64,000 nucleotides of DNA, taken from the NCBI RefSeq assembly GCF_001414055.1, contig NZ_CP013002.1, positions 3,472,001 to 3,536,000 of the forward strand, read 5' to 3'. Made by a program: the position numbers and the translations under genes. The stretch's first letter is position 1. Each line of letters starts with the position of its first letter. The notes under the pieces are model-generated. The model was not told the origin of the DNA. It searched no databases and saw only the letters and a list, made by a program, of their open reading frames with translations. This DNA is from Caulobacter henricii. GTDB lineage: Bacteria > Pseudomonadota > Alphaproteobacteria > Caulobacterales > Caulobacteraceae. Shown piece after piece: positions 1 to 10,933 of this stretch.

Positions 1-156
1 GGGGTCGGCCGGCGGCGGCGTGATCTTCAGATAGATGTCCTGCACGAGATCCTGGGCGGCCTCTTCGGACCGCAGCCGAACGCGGAAATGGCGCAGCAGG
101 TCCTCGCGCCGTTCGAGATAGGCGGCGAGCAAGGGATGGACGTCACTGTCGTCCAA
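1..156 (-). CDS. ECF-type RNA polymerase sigma factor, N-terminal part (runs off the window)
   Basis: The first 52 codons are visible on the minus strand; the C-terminus lies beyond base 1. The translation has a sigma-70 region 2 start: a helix with LLAAYLERREDLLRHF followed by EEAAQDLVQDIYLKI, the classic core-binding signature of FecI-like extracytoplasmic-function sigma factors. No ATG or GTG precedes it in frame, so I infer a TTG start at 156, with AGGAG about 14 bases upstream. The gene diverges from the ligase/oxidase operon that starts at 363, and only about 200 bases separate them, so it may control that operon or a distant receptor gene. The family is clear from the motif; the start and the target are inferred. 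Confidence 0.7.
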   Translation of the reverse strand, partial: MDDSDVHPLLAAYLERREDLLRHFRVRLRSEEAAQDLVQDIYLKITPPPADP

Positions 157-362
157 GGCCGTGACCTGCGCTCCTGGAGCCCATCGGCCCGTCGCCCACC
201 GGGGAATCCGGAGACGCTTGCAGTCTTTCCGATGCCGCCCGCCCGCGCAATCGCAATCCCCTGGCTCATTCCTTTGAGGAGGTTTGGCCGGCGCGTCGTC
301 ATGGCTCCTCGAAGGGCGATGAGACGCCCGCCAGAGTTCGGAGATCGGCCTTGCTGGAAGTG
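157..362. promoter_or_regulatory. Divergent intergenic region between sigma factor and biosynthetic operon
   Basis: This is about 200 bases without a convincing gene; the open frames here are short shadows. It must hold the promoters for the sigma factor (minus) and for the operon beginning at 363 (plus). A GGAAG sequence at 354-358 is well placed as ribosome binding site for the ATGs at 363 and 366. I see no unambiguous -35/-10 pair. Confidence 0.35.
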
Positions 363-1076
363 ATGATGCTCGACGACGGCGCCCCGCGCGGCAGCCTCCG
401 CTTCGACGCCGACCGCGTGCGTCGTTTCACCTCGGTGGAGCCCCGGCTAATCTCGCTCCACTCGCTGATGCAGCCTGAGCGCCGTCGGGTCGAAGCCTAT
501 ATCGAGGCCGCCTATGCCTCGGCCTTCAACGGCACGATCCGGGCCCACTATCCCACCCTGATGAGCGTGCAGGACGGCCAGGGCCGGATCCATGGCGCGG
601 TGGGCTTTCGTCTGGCCGACAACGGCGCGCTGTTCCTGGAGCAGTATCTGGACGAGCCCGTCGAAGCGGCCATCCACCGCCGGTCCGGCGAAACGGTGGA
701 CCGCTCTGCCGTGGCCGAGATCGGCAGTCTGGCATCGGAAAGCGCCGGGGCGTCGCTGTTCATGTTCCTGGCCCTGGCGCGCCATCTGCACCACAAGGGT
801 TGCACCCATGCCGCCGCGACGGCGACCCGACAGCTGCGCCGCAGTTTCGCCCGCGTCGGCTTTGCCACCCAGACCCTGACCCGCGCCGAGCCCAGCCGGC
901 TCGGGGACGGTGCCGCCGACTGGGGCGGATACTACAATCGCGATCCCGAGGTGATGATCGGTGCCATAGCGCCCGCCCTCCCCGCCCTGACCCAGATGCT
1001 GATGGTCGAGCCGCCGGAGGTGCCGGACATCCGGCCAAGGCTCCATCCCGCCTGGCCTGCGGAGCTGATCGGATGA
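363..1076 (+). CDS. Thermostable hemolysin family protein (GNAT-like fold)
   Basis: This 237-residue protein resembles the thermostable hemolysin family (Pfam T_hemolysin) known from Vibrio delta-VPH. That family belongs to the acetyltransferase-like fold group and has no proven enzymatic activity. Supporting stretches are AYIEAAYASAFNGTIRAHYPTLM near residue 50, split here as AYIEAAYA and AHYPTLM, then GAVGFR and FLEQYLDEPVE, and a later LFMFLALARHLHHKG helix. It has no signal peptide or membrane segment, so a secreted hemolysin is unlikely. The start may be ATG 363 or 366; both sit behind GGAAG, and a TTG at 351 is also in frame. The stop overlaps the start of the next gene in an ATGA. The context suggests it supplies or transfers an acyl group in a small biosynthetic pathway (inference). 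Confidence 0.75.
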   Translation: MMLDDGAPRGSLRFDADRVRRFTSVEPRLISLHSLMQPERRRVEAYIEAAYASAFNGTIRAHYPTLMSVQDGQGRIHGAVGFRLADNGALFLEQYLDEPVEAAIHRRSGETVDRSAVAEIGSLASESAGASLFMFLALARHLHHKGCTHAAATATRQLRRSFARVGFATQTLTRAEPSRLGDGAADWGGYYNRDPEVMIGAIAPALPALTQMLMVEPPEVPDIRPRLHPAWPAELIG

Positions 1077-2521
1077 GCCGGGTTCTGCACGCCATTACCC
1101 GGCACGCCCTCGACAGGCCCGGGGCCATCGCCCTGAGCACACGCACCCTGTCCCTGACCTATGCCGAGCTCGAAGCCGAGATCCAGCGTGTCGCGACGGC
1201 GCTCTTTGCCTTTGCACCCCTGGTTCGTCCCGGTGCGCCGGTCGCCGTGCGGCTGGCCAATGGTCCGGCCTGGGTGATCCTGGATCTGGCCCTGATCCGT
1301 CTGGGCTGGCCCAGCCTGCCCCTGCCGGGCTTCTTCACCCCGGCCCAGCGCGAGCACGCCCTCGCCGATGCCGGTGCGACCCTGCTGGTTAAGGAGGCTG
1401 AAGGGACCGTCGCGTTCGAGATCCTGGGCACATCCATCGCCATCTGGCCCTGCGCGACCGCACCTGTGACCCTGCCAACCGGCACGGCCAAGATCACCTA
1501 TACCTCCGGCTCGACCGGCCAGCCCAAGGGCGTGTGCCTGTCGCTAGAGCAGATGGAGGCCACGGCCGCTGCCCTGGTCGAGGCCATCGGTGCCGACTAT
1601 GCCGGCCTGCACCTGCCGCTGCTGCCGCTGTCGATCCTGCTGGAGAATGTGGCCGGGCTCTATCCGATCCTGCTGGCCGGCGGTCGCTATCACGTCCTGC
1701 CCGCCGCCGAGCTGGGCCTCGACAATCCCTTCCGTCCCGACCTTCCCGCCCTGGCCGAGGCCATCGCCGCCGAACACGCCACAAGCCTGATTGTCGTGCC
1801 CGAGCTGTTGCGCGCCCTCCTGATGGTGATGACCTTCACCGGGGCCCGCTTCCCCGACCTGAACCTGGTGGCGGTGGGCGGTGCCAAGGTATCGTCGCAG
1901 CTGCTGAGACAGGCCGAGGCCTTGGGCCTGCCGGTCTATGAGGGCTACGGCCTCTCCGAATGCGCTTCGGTCGTGGCGCTCAACACCCCGTCAGCCCGTA
2001 AGGCCGGGGCGGTGGGAAAGCCCCTGTCGCACCTGTTGGTGACCCTTGACGCCGAGGGCGAGATCATTGTCTCGCCCCGACCCTTCCTCGGCTATGCCGG
2101 CCGCGAACCGCACCAGGGCGCAGTCCATACCGGCGACCTGGGCAGCCTGGATGCCGACGGCTTCCTACGCATCGAAGGTCGGCGGACCAACACCATCATC
2201 ACCGCCTTTGGTCGCAATGTTGCGCCCGAGTGGGTGGAGAGCGAGCTGTTGGCCCAGCCCGAGATCCGCCAGGCAGTGGTGTTCGGCGAGGCCCAAGCCA
2301 CGCTGGGAGCCCTGATCGTGCCGCTGATCCCCGACATGGACGAGGCCGCAGTCGCACAGGCCGTGGCCCGCGCCAACCGGGCCTTGCCCGACTACGCCCA
2401 GGTCAAGCGCTGGCAGGTCCGCGCGCCCTTCGACCCCGCCGAGGGTGAACTCACCAACAATGGCCGTCCCCGTCGGGCGGTCCTGTTGTCGCGTCACAGC
2501 GACTTCATTCAAGCCTCTTGA
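1073..2521 (+). CDS. AMP-forming acyl/aryl ligase (ANL superfamily)
   Basis: This 482-residue adenylate-forming enzyme probably activates a carboxylic acid with ATP. The phosphate-binding loop ITYTSGSTGQPKG lies near residue 140, the YEGYGLSEC motif near 290, and HTGDLG followed by the hinge-like FLRIEGRRTN near 355-375. The C-terminal motif normally holding the catalytic lysine (GK-x-x-R) reads GRPRR at about 464-468, so lysine is replaced by arginine. The protein is short for a full acyl-CoA synthetase (usually above 500). It starts at an ATG overlapping the previous stop by 4 bases, which implies translational coupling. No carrier-protein domain is fused, and none is encoded nearby. The substrate is unknown: a fatty or amino acid are both possible. 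Confidence 0.85.
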   Translation: MSRVLHAITRHALDRPGAIALSTRTLSLTYAELEAEIQRVATALFAFAPLVRPGAPVAVRLANGPAWVILDLALIRLGWPSLPLPGFFTPAQREHALADAGATLLVKEAEGTVAFEILGTSIAIWPCATAPVTLPTGTAKITYTSGSTGQPKGVCLSLEQMEATAAALVEAIGADYAGLHLPLLPLSILLENVAGLYPILLAGGRYHVLPAAELGLDNPFRPDLPALAEAIAAEHATSLIVVPELLRALLMVMTFTGARFPDLNLVAVGGAKVSSQLLRQAEALGLPVYEGYGLSECASVVALNTPSARKAGAVGKPLSHLLVTLDAEGEIIVSPRPFLGYAGREPHQGAVHTGDLGSLDADGFLRIEGRRTNTIITAFGRNVAPEWVESELLAQPEIRQAVVFGEAQATLGALIVPLIPDMDEAAVAQAVARANRALPDYAQVKRWQVRAPFDPAEGELTNNGRPRRAVLLSRHSDFIQAS

Positions 2522-2537
2522 GCAGGAGCACCAAACC

Positions 2538-3206
2538 TTGACCTTCTTTCCCCAACTGGTCGCCGCCACCGTCGAGGGCCAGCAGACCCTGGCCAGCGTT
2601 CCGCAGATCCAGGACGGCCTGACCGGCCAGATATCGCGTGAGACCTACATCGCCTATCTGACCGAGGCCTATCACCATGTGAAACACACGGTGCCTCTGA
2701 TGCAGGCCGCCAGGGCGCGACTTGATGACGCCCATGACCGCTTCCGCCATGCGCTGGACGAGTACATTGCCGAAGAGACCGGCCATGAGGCCTGGATCCT
2801 CAACGACATCCGCAACTGCGGCGGCGACGCCGAGGCCGTGCGCAACGGCCTGCCGCGCGAGGCCACCCAGAACATGGTCGACTTCGCCTATGACTATATC
2901 GCCAAGGTCAATCCGATGGGCTTCTTCGGCATGGTCTTCGTGCTGGAGGGTACGAGTGTGCGCCTGGCCACCCAGGGTGCCGAAGCCGTCGCCAGGAACC
3001 TTAATCTGGGTCCGGAATGCTTCAGCTACCTGACCTCGCACGGCGCGCTGGACATGGAACACCTGGTCTTCTTCCAGAAGCTGATGGACGAGATTGAAGA
3101 CCCGGACGACCAGGCGGCGATTATCGAGGTCGCCTCGGCGATCTTCACGCGCTTCGCCAATGTCTTCCGCGCCATTCCGCATGACCGGGCGGTGGCCCAT
3201 GTTTAG
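2538..3206 (+). CDS. Heme-oxygenase-like diiron oxidase (TenA-like iron-containing redox enzyme family)
   Basis: This is an all-helical protein of 222 residues. An upstream ATG would lie inside the ligase gene, so I choose TTG 2538, which has AGGAG about 8-10 bases ahead and gives the MTFF start expected for the family. Candidate metal ligands are visible: EETGH at 79-83, the glutamate in VFVLEG at 137, and HGALDMEH at 168-175. Such proteins are often labelled TenA transcriptional regulators, but the acidic/His pattern fits heme-oxygenase-like diiron oxidases such as UndA, BesC and CADD. These use iron and O2 for oxidative cleavage or N-oxygenation. It follows an activating ligase and precedes a reductase, which fits a tailoring oxidase. 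The chemistry is unknown. Confidence 0.75.
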   Translation: MTFFPQLVAATVEGQQTLASVPQIQDGLTGQISRETYIAYLTEAYHHVKHTVPLMQAARARLDDAHDRFRHALDEYIAEETGHEAWILNDIRNCGGDAEAVRNGLPREATQNMVDFAYDYIAKVNPMGFFGMVFVLEGTSVRLATQGAEAVARNLNLGPECFSYLTSHGALDMEHLVFFQKLMDEIEDPDDQAAIIEVASAIFTRFANVFRAIPHDRAVAHV

Positions 3207-3951
3207 CGGCAAGACCATCCTGCTCACGGGCGGCTCGGGCGGCCTGGGTTCGCTGATCGGCACCCAACTGACGGCCGAGGGCGCACGAGTCGTCGTACTG
3301 GACCGCGCAGCGCCAGCCACCTGCACGGAGTTTCTGCAGCATGACATTTCGACTGTAGAGGGCGTCGAAGCGGCCGCCGCCGCGATCACCGGCCAGGACT
3401 GGGACATCGTCATTAATCTGGCCGGAATTCAGCATTTCGGACCTTTTGAACGGCAGAGCCCCGAACATCTTCTGGCCAGCTACATGGTCAATCTCGTTGC
3501 ACCCGTGCGCCTGACCCAGGCCGTTCTGCCAGGTATGAAGGCACGAGGGCGCGGACAGATCGTCAATGTCGGCTCGATCTTCGGCTCGATCAACTTCGCC
3601 CATTTCGTCACCTATTCCAGCGCCAAGGCGGGACTTCGGGGATTCAGCCAGGCGCTGCGGCGGGAACTGTCCGGCTCGGGACTTGAGGTCACCTATGTGG
3701 CGCCCCGCGCGGTCAGGACGGCGCTCAACACGCCGGCTGTGATGGAATTCGCCAAGCTGACCCAGATGAACATGGATCCGCCCGAGCTGATTGCCCGTCG
3801 CATTATCGAGGCCATCCGTGGCCGGAGGAAGGACGTCTATTTCGGCTTTCCCGAGAGCCTGTTCGTGCGTCTCAACGCTGTTTTCCCGCAACTCATCGAC
3901 CGCGCCCTGTCCGCCAATGACCGCAAGGCCGCGCGGCTGTTTGCCAACTGA
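3199..3951 (+). CDS. Short-chain dehydrogenase/reductase
   Basis: A complete classical SDR of 250 residues. It shows the nucleotide-binding TGGSGGLG at 10-17, NLAG at 73-76, a catalytic serine at 126 and YSSAK at 139-143. The ATG overlaps the end of the oxidase gene by 8 bases in another reading frame, so the two are probably translated together. It most likely reduces a carbonyl, or oxidises an alcohol, in the product made by the preceding ligase and oxidase. No membrane segment or signal peptide is present, so it should be cytoplasmic. Its substrate cannot be read from the sequence. Confidence 0.85.
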   Translation: MFSGKTILLTGGSGGLGSLIGTQLTAEGARVVVLDRAAPATCTEFLQHDISTVEGVEAAAAAITGQDWDIVINLAGIQHFGPFERQSPEHLLASYMVNLVAPVRLTQAVLPGMKARGRGQIVNVGSIFGSINFAHFVTYSSAKAGLRGFSQALRRELSGSGLEVTYVAPRAVRTALNTPAVMEFAKLTQMNMDPPELIARRIIEAIRGRRKDVYFGFPESLFVRLNAVFPQLIDRALSANDRKAARLFAN

Positions 3952-3966
3952 CTGTCTGGAGTTCCC

Positions 3967-4629
3967 ATGAAGACGCTTCCAATGCTCGCCGTCGCCGCCG
4001 CCATCGGCACCCTCGCCCTGCCGGCCCTCGCCGCCGACGCAGCCTTTGATGGACGGGTCGAGGGTCTGGCCCGGTCCTGGGCTCACGTGAACTATGAGGT
4101 CAAGGACAAGGCCGCCCAGGCCAATGAAGCTGCCAGGCTCGCTGCAGACGCCGACGCCCTGGCCCACCAATATCCCAACCGCGCCGAGCCGCTGGTCTGG
4201 GAAGCCATTTCCACGGCGACGGAAGCCGGGGCCAAGGGCGGCCTGGGCGGCCTGGCCCTGGCCAAGACCGCGAAAGGCCTGCTGGAGCGCGCCGAGAAGA
4301 TCAACCCGTCTGCCCTGGGTGACGGCTCGGTCTATACCAGTCTGGGCTCGCTCTATGCCCAGGTGCCCGGATTTCCGGTCGGTTTCGGAGATGCCAAGAA
4401 GGCCCGTGCCTACCTGGCCAAGGCTCTGGCCGCCAATCCTCGTGGAGTGGATCCCAACTTCTTCCAGGGCGACTTCCTGATGCGGCAGGGCGACTATGCC
4501 GGGGCGGCCGCCGCACTCGAACGGGCGCTCGCGGCGCCGGCACGGCCGGGACGTGAGGTCGCCGATCGCGGGCGCAAGGGCGAGGCGAGCACGCTCCTGG
4601 CCGAGGTGCGGACCAAGTTGCGCTCCTAG
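3967..4629 (+). CDS. Secreted TPR-repeat protein
   Basis: A 220-residue protein with a clear Sec signal peptide, MKTLPMLAVAAAIGTLALPA then LAADA, giving cleavage near residue 23. The rest is helical and alanine-rich with TPR-like repeats (for example ALAKTAKGLLERAEKINPSA, and AKKARAYLAKALAANP later). It should be periplasmic. It starts 15 bases after the SDR stop with GGAG before the ATG, so it is probably the last gene of the same transcript. It may be a scaffold for handling or exporting the product, but this is speculative; TPR proteins bind many partners. Confidence 0.7.
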   Translation: MKTLPMLAVAAAIGTLALPALAADAAFDGRVEGLARSWAHVNYEVKDKAAQANEAARLAADADALAHQYPNRAEPLVWEAISTATEAGAKGGLGGLALAKTAKGLLERAEKINPSALGDGSVYTSLGSLYAQVPGFPVGFGDAKKARAYLAKALAANPRGVDPNFFQGDFLMRQGDYAGAAAALERALAAPARPGREVADRGRKGEASTLLAEVRTKLRS

Positions 4630-4635
4630 GGTCGA

Positions 4636-5724
4636 TCAGGCCGCCACGGATCTTGCCAGGGCTTCACCGCCTGAGGTCAAAGCCTTGCTCTGGGCCAGAC
4701 AGCCGTACCATCCCAGTCCCCGGTAGGTTTCATAGCCCGGGGTCAGGGCATAGCCCACGGTCAGGTCACCATCGGCATAGCTGCCCATCTCACCCTCGCG
4801 GGTGTTCAGCGGAAAGACTTCCGTCAGGACGCCGCGGCCGTCCGACGAGGCCAGGACACGGCCCTTCTGGTCCAGCAACATGACCCGCGAGCGAGCGCGC
4901 TCCTCGGGGGTCAGGCGAACGCCGTCGACCACCGCCTGGGCCTGGGGCTGCCAGTCGAAATGGACCCCCAGAACGCCAAGGATCCGTCCCTGGCTCTGAC
5001 CGCCTTCGCGGATCGCCGTGGCATAGGTGGCGACCGGAGCGTCATTGAGCGCCCGGACCCGTTCGATGTCGCAGGCGATGAAGTCATCTCCGGATGCCGT
5101 CTTCATCGCCTCGCGGAACCAGGTCGTGTCCGCCGCCGAACTGTTGCGCGCGGCCCGGTAGCGGTCGGGCCGTCCGGTCGCCACGACCCGCCCCTGGGGG
5201 TCGCAGATCCACAGGTCGAGATAGACGGTATAGGCGTCGAGTATGACGCCCAGGCGCTGGCTGGCATGGCGGACCGACTCGGGCGACGGCGCATCGAGGC
5301 AGGCGACCACGGCCGAGTCCGTGGCCCACCAGCGGACGTCACAGGTCCGTTCATAGAGGTTGCGGTCGACGATCTCGATGGCGTTCAGGGCCAGGTCGGC
5401 CAGGCGCTGGCCGCGCATGTGGCCCAGGATCGCGCCACCGATGGCGGTCAGTTCATCGAGATCAGCCCGCACCTGGCTCTCCAGGGCGGCGGCGACGTCA
5501 TCGATCTCCGTCGAGATCTTCTTGAATTCCTCGGCGACGATGGCGAAGCCCTTGCCGGCCTCGCCGGCCCGGGCCGCCACGATCAGGGCGTTGATCGCCA
5601 GCATCTTGGCGGCACGATTGACCCGGGCGATCTCGCCGATCTTTTCCCCGGCGACAGAGCTCAGACGTTCGGAGAGGTCCAGAATTCGCTCCGGACGCAG
5701 GCTGGCGTCTTGTTCCAACTTCAC
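4636..5724 (-). CDS. Soluble chemoreceptor-like protein: half signalling domain followed by cache domain
   Basis: This 362-residue protein starts at GTG 5724 with GAGG just ahead. Residues about 28-75 match the hairpin tip of methyl-accepting chemotaxis proteins: AKMLAINALIVAARAGEAGK then GFAIVAEEF. Residues about 130-335 look like a PDC/cache ligand-binding domain, with DLWICDPQGRVVATGR and WFREAM. The order is reversed relative to normal receptors and there is no transmembrane segment, so it should be cytoplasmic. The signalling hairpin is short, with little of the long methylation helices. It ends 6 bases from the convergent TPR gene. It could respond to a cytoplasmic metabolite; whether it couples to CheA is unknown. 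Confidence 0.75.
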   Translation of the reverse strand: MKLEQDASLRPERILDLSERLSSVAGEKIGEIARVNRAAKMLAINALIVAARAGEAGKGFAIVAEEFKKISTEIDDVAAALESQVRADLDELTAIGGAILGHMRGQRLADLALNAIEIVDRNLYERTCDVRWWATDSAVVACLDAPSPESVRHASQRLGVILDAYTVYLDLWICDPQGRVVATGRPDRYRAARNSSAADTTWFREAMKTASGDDFIACDIERVRALNDAPVATYATAIREGGQSQGRILGVLGVHFDWQPQAQAVVDGVRLTPEERARSRVMLLDQKGRVLASSDGRGVLTEVFPLNTREGEMGSYADGDLTVGYALTPGYETYRGLGWYGCLAQSKALTSGGEALARSVAA

Positions 5725-5908
5725 AGGCCCTCACGCAATACCTTGCCGATCGGCGGCAGGTTTGCGCACGGTGAATCCCGTGTCACTCGACCTATGCGAC
5801 ATAGGGCCGCAGGAGGGGACTTTCACCCCAATTCGGGGAGATTTTCGAGGCGGTCGCCGCAAGATTGGGCAACGGGCGCTCAAAATGCCCGAAGATCCGG
5901 CAGCTGAC

Positions 5909-9561
<3,653 letters not shown>

Positions 9562-9595
9562 GGGGGTCTCTTAAGGCAGGTTGGCCCTGACGTCA

Positions 9596-9758
9596 CTTGC
9601 CCCCTCCTGACCGCTATCGCGGTCGTCCTCCCCCGGAGGGGGAAGATGAGGTCAGCGTGTTTCATCTTCCCCCATGCTCCCCTTCGGGGGAGCTGCCGGC
9701 GAAGCCGGCTGAGGGGGTCGGGGGGAAGACGGCTGCGCAGCAGCCCGTAGGGGGCAAG
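9596..9758. repeat. GC-rich palindromic intergenic repeat (CTTGCCCCCT family), copy 1
   Basis: The element begins CTTGCCCCCT and ends AGGGGGCAAG, giving 10-base terminal inverted repeats. Inside are hairpins such as CCTCCCCCGGAGG and the CGGTC/GACCG type, plus the shared segment CCCCCGGAGGGGGAAGATGA. Related copies lie near 10446, 27398, 37454, 38929 and 48500. It carries no gene. Confidence 0.75.
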
Positions 9759-10229
9759 TCTGGCGGACACAGGCTTTCAACCTCACGCGATCCCTCGCTG
9801 AGTTGATGGAAAGGGTCGCGGAGCGTCCGGGCTCGCCCGGAGATTGGATAGAGTAACCGTTTCGACGAAGCCGTCCGCTCCGCGTCACCGTTTTCCGTCC
9901 GCCTCCCGTCGGGTGGCCCTGTTGAGGCCTTACCGGGACCCGGATCCCGCCGTTTCCGGCGCGCTCCGGCGGTCGAAGAGGACGGGCTTACAGCCAGACA
10001 CGCCCTTTTGCCTTCAACCACGCCGACGGCGGGCGAGTCTGGCCAGCAACCAGATCCCCGGACACGCTTCAGTATCCCCCTGAAGCCCAGTCCCGCTCGA
10101 TCACCCCCCGCCGCCGCCATGGTCGCTGGCCCTGCGCCCTTTCCCCGCGACGAGGTGGGGACAGAATACGGGAGGTTTGGGCGCGTCGGATAAGTTTGCT
10201 GAACGCCCGGGTTGATCCCCGTTCCTTCG
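9759..10229. other. Hairpin-rich non-coding stretch, possible structured RNA
   Basis: No reading frame here has protein-like character. Several strong helices are visible: CGCGGAGCG (9817-9825) pairs with CGCTCCGCG (9876-9884) around a perfect hairpin at 9826-9841; CGCCG-TTTC-CGGCG lies at 9948-9961; and a 7-base-pair hairpin GCTTCAG/CTGAAGC lies at 10066-10086. I could not match it to RNase P RNA, tmRNA, SRP RNA or a riboswitch from memory. The strand of any transcript is unknown. Confidence 0.35.
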
Positions 10230-10400
10230 ACCCTCTCCCAGAGGGAGAGGGAGGGACCCACGCTGGCGTGGGAGGGTGAGGGGTTACACCGTCAACCGTT
10301 GTCGCACCTCAGGCCGTGCCCTGTCCGGAAGGGCTTCGCAAACCCCTCACCCTCCCACCGCTACGCGGCGGGCCCCACCCTCTCCCTCTGGGAGAGGGTT
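10230..10400. repeat. Large imperfect inverted repeat (CCCTCTCCC family)
   Basis: The left arm (10230 to about 10285, ending GGGTGAGGGGTT) is nearly the reverse complement of the right arm (about 10341-10400, starting AACCCCTCACCC and ending in GGGAGAGGGTT). The middle is about 55 bases. Each end is itself a CCCTCTCCC/GGGAGAGGG hairpin. The layout of two inverted hairpin units resembles a REPIN or small non-autonomous element. A short relative is at 38865-38907. Confidence 0.75.
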
Positions 10401-10445
10401 GTTAGTCCCCGTGCCGATCCGGGGATGGCGCGATCGCTATCCCCG

Positions 10446-10568
10446 CACTTGCCCCCTACGGATCGCTTCGCGATCGTCTTCCCCCGGAGGGGGAAGATGG
10501 GTGCGCGCGTTTCATCTTCCCCCTGACAAGGGGGAGGACGACCTGCGGAGCAGGTCAGGAGGGGGCCT
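10446..10568. repeat. GC-rich palindromic intergenic repeat, copy 2
   Basis: It starts with CTTGCCCCCTACGGATCGC and contains CCCCCGGAGGGGGAAGATGG, as in the copy at 9596. It closes with a GACCTGC/GCAGGTC hairpin and AGGAGGGGGC. With the two preceding repeats it fills the gap between recF and the hypothetical gene at 10584. Confidence 0.7.
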
Positions 10569-10583
10569 GCGGCGCTGGACGTC

Positions 10584-10928
10584 CTACCCGAAATACCGCC
10601 GCGCGATCTCCAGATTATCCTTCTGCCAGACCCCGGCCGCGTCCATCAGCACGCGCATCATGTTGGCCTGAAAGATCTGGCGCGCCTCGTCACGGTCGAC
10701 GAGCGCCCGGAGCGGCTCGTCGAAGCGGGCGTCGGGGGCGATCGACCGATGGACGGCGTAGTTCATGGCGATCAGGTCGATGCGGTGCTCGATGCTGCCG
10801 AACACCGCCTCGACGCGCTGCGAGCGATCGAACCAGGTCTCGCAGCCCCCAAAGTCCGTCGCTTCCCAGAGGGTGAGCATGTTGTCGAACAGGGCGGCGA
10901 AGCGGTCTTCGCACAGGCCTTGGCCCAT
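10584..10928 (-). CDS. Conserved-looking hypothetical protein
   Basis: A 114-residue soluble protein that I do not recognise. It is mostly helical and acidic, with notable segments FAALFDNMLTLWEATDF, CETWFDRSQR and LIAMNYAVHRSIAPDAR, and no signal peptide or membrane segment. Codon use matches the neighbours, and it starts only 5 bases after the S9 peptidase stop, so it is probably the second gene of that transcript. No function is proposed. Confidence 0.6.
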   Translation of the reverse strand: MGQGLCEDRFAALFDNMLTLWEATDFGGCETWFDRSQRVEAVFGSIEHRIDLIAMNYAVHRSIAPDARFDEPLRALVDRDEARQIFQANMMRVLMDAAGVWQKDNLEIARRYFG

Positions 10929-10933
10929 CCGCC

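Noticed and set aside
363..1076. A secreted virulence hemolysin
   Set aside because: The family name is historical; this protein has no signal peptide or membrane-active region and sits in a biosynthetic operon.
9759..10229. RNase P RNA or tmRNA in the structured stretch
   Set aside because: The hallmark RNase P segment (GAGGAAAGTCCGGGC) is not intact and no tmRNA tag sequence could be read on either strand.
9662..10261. Minus-strand frame of about 200 codons between recF and the hypothetical gene
   Set aside because: It runs through palindromic repeats and its composition (Arg, Ser, Pro, Gly) is not protein-like; the region fits non-coding DNA better.
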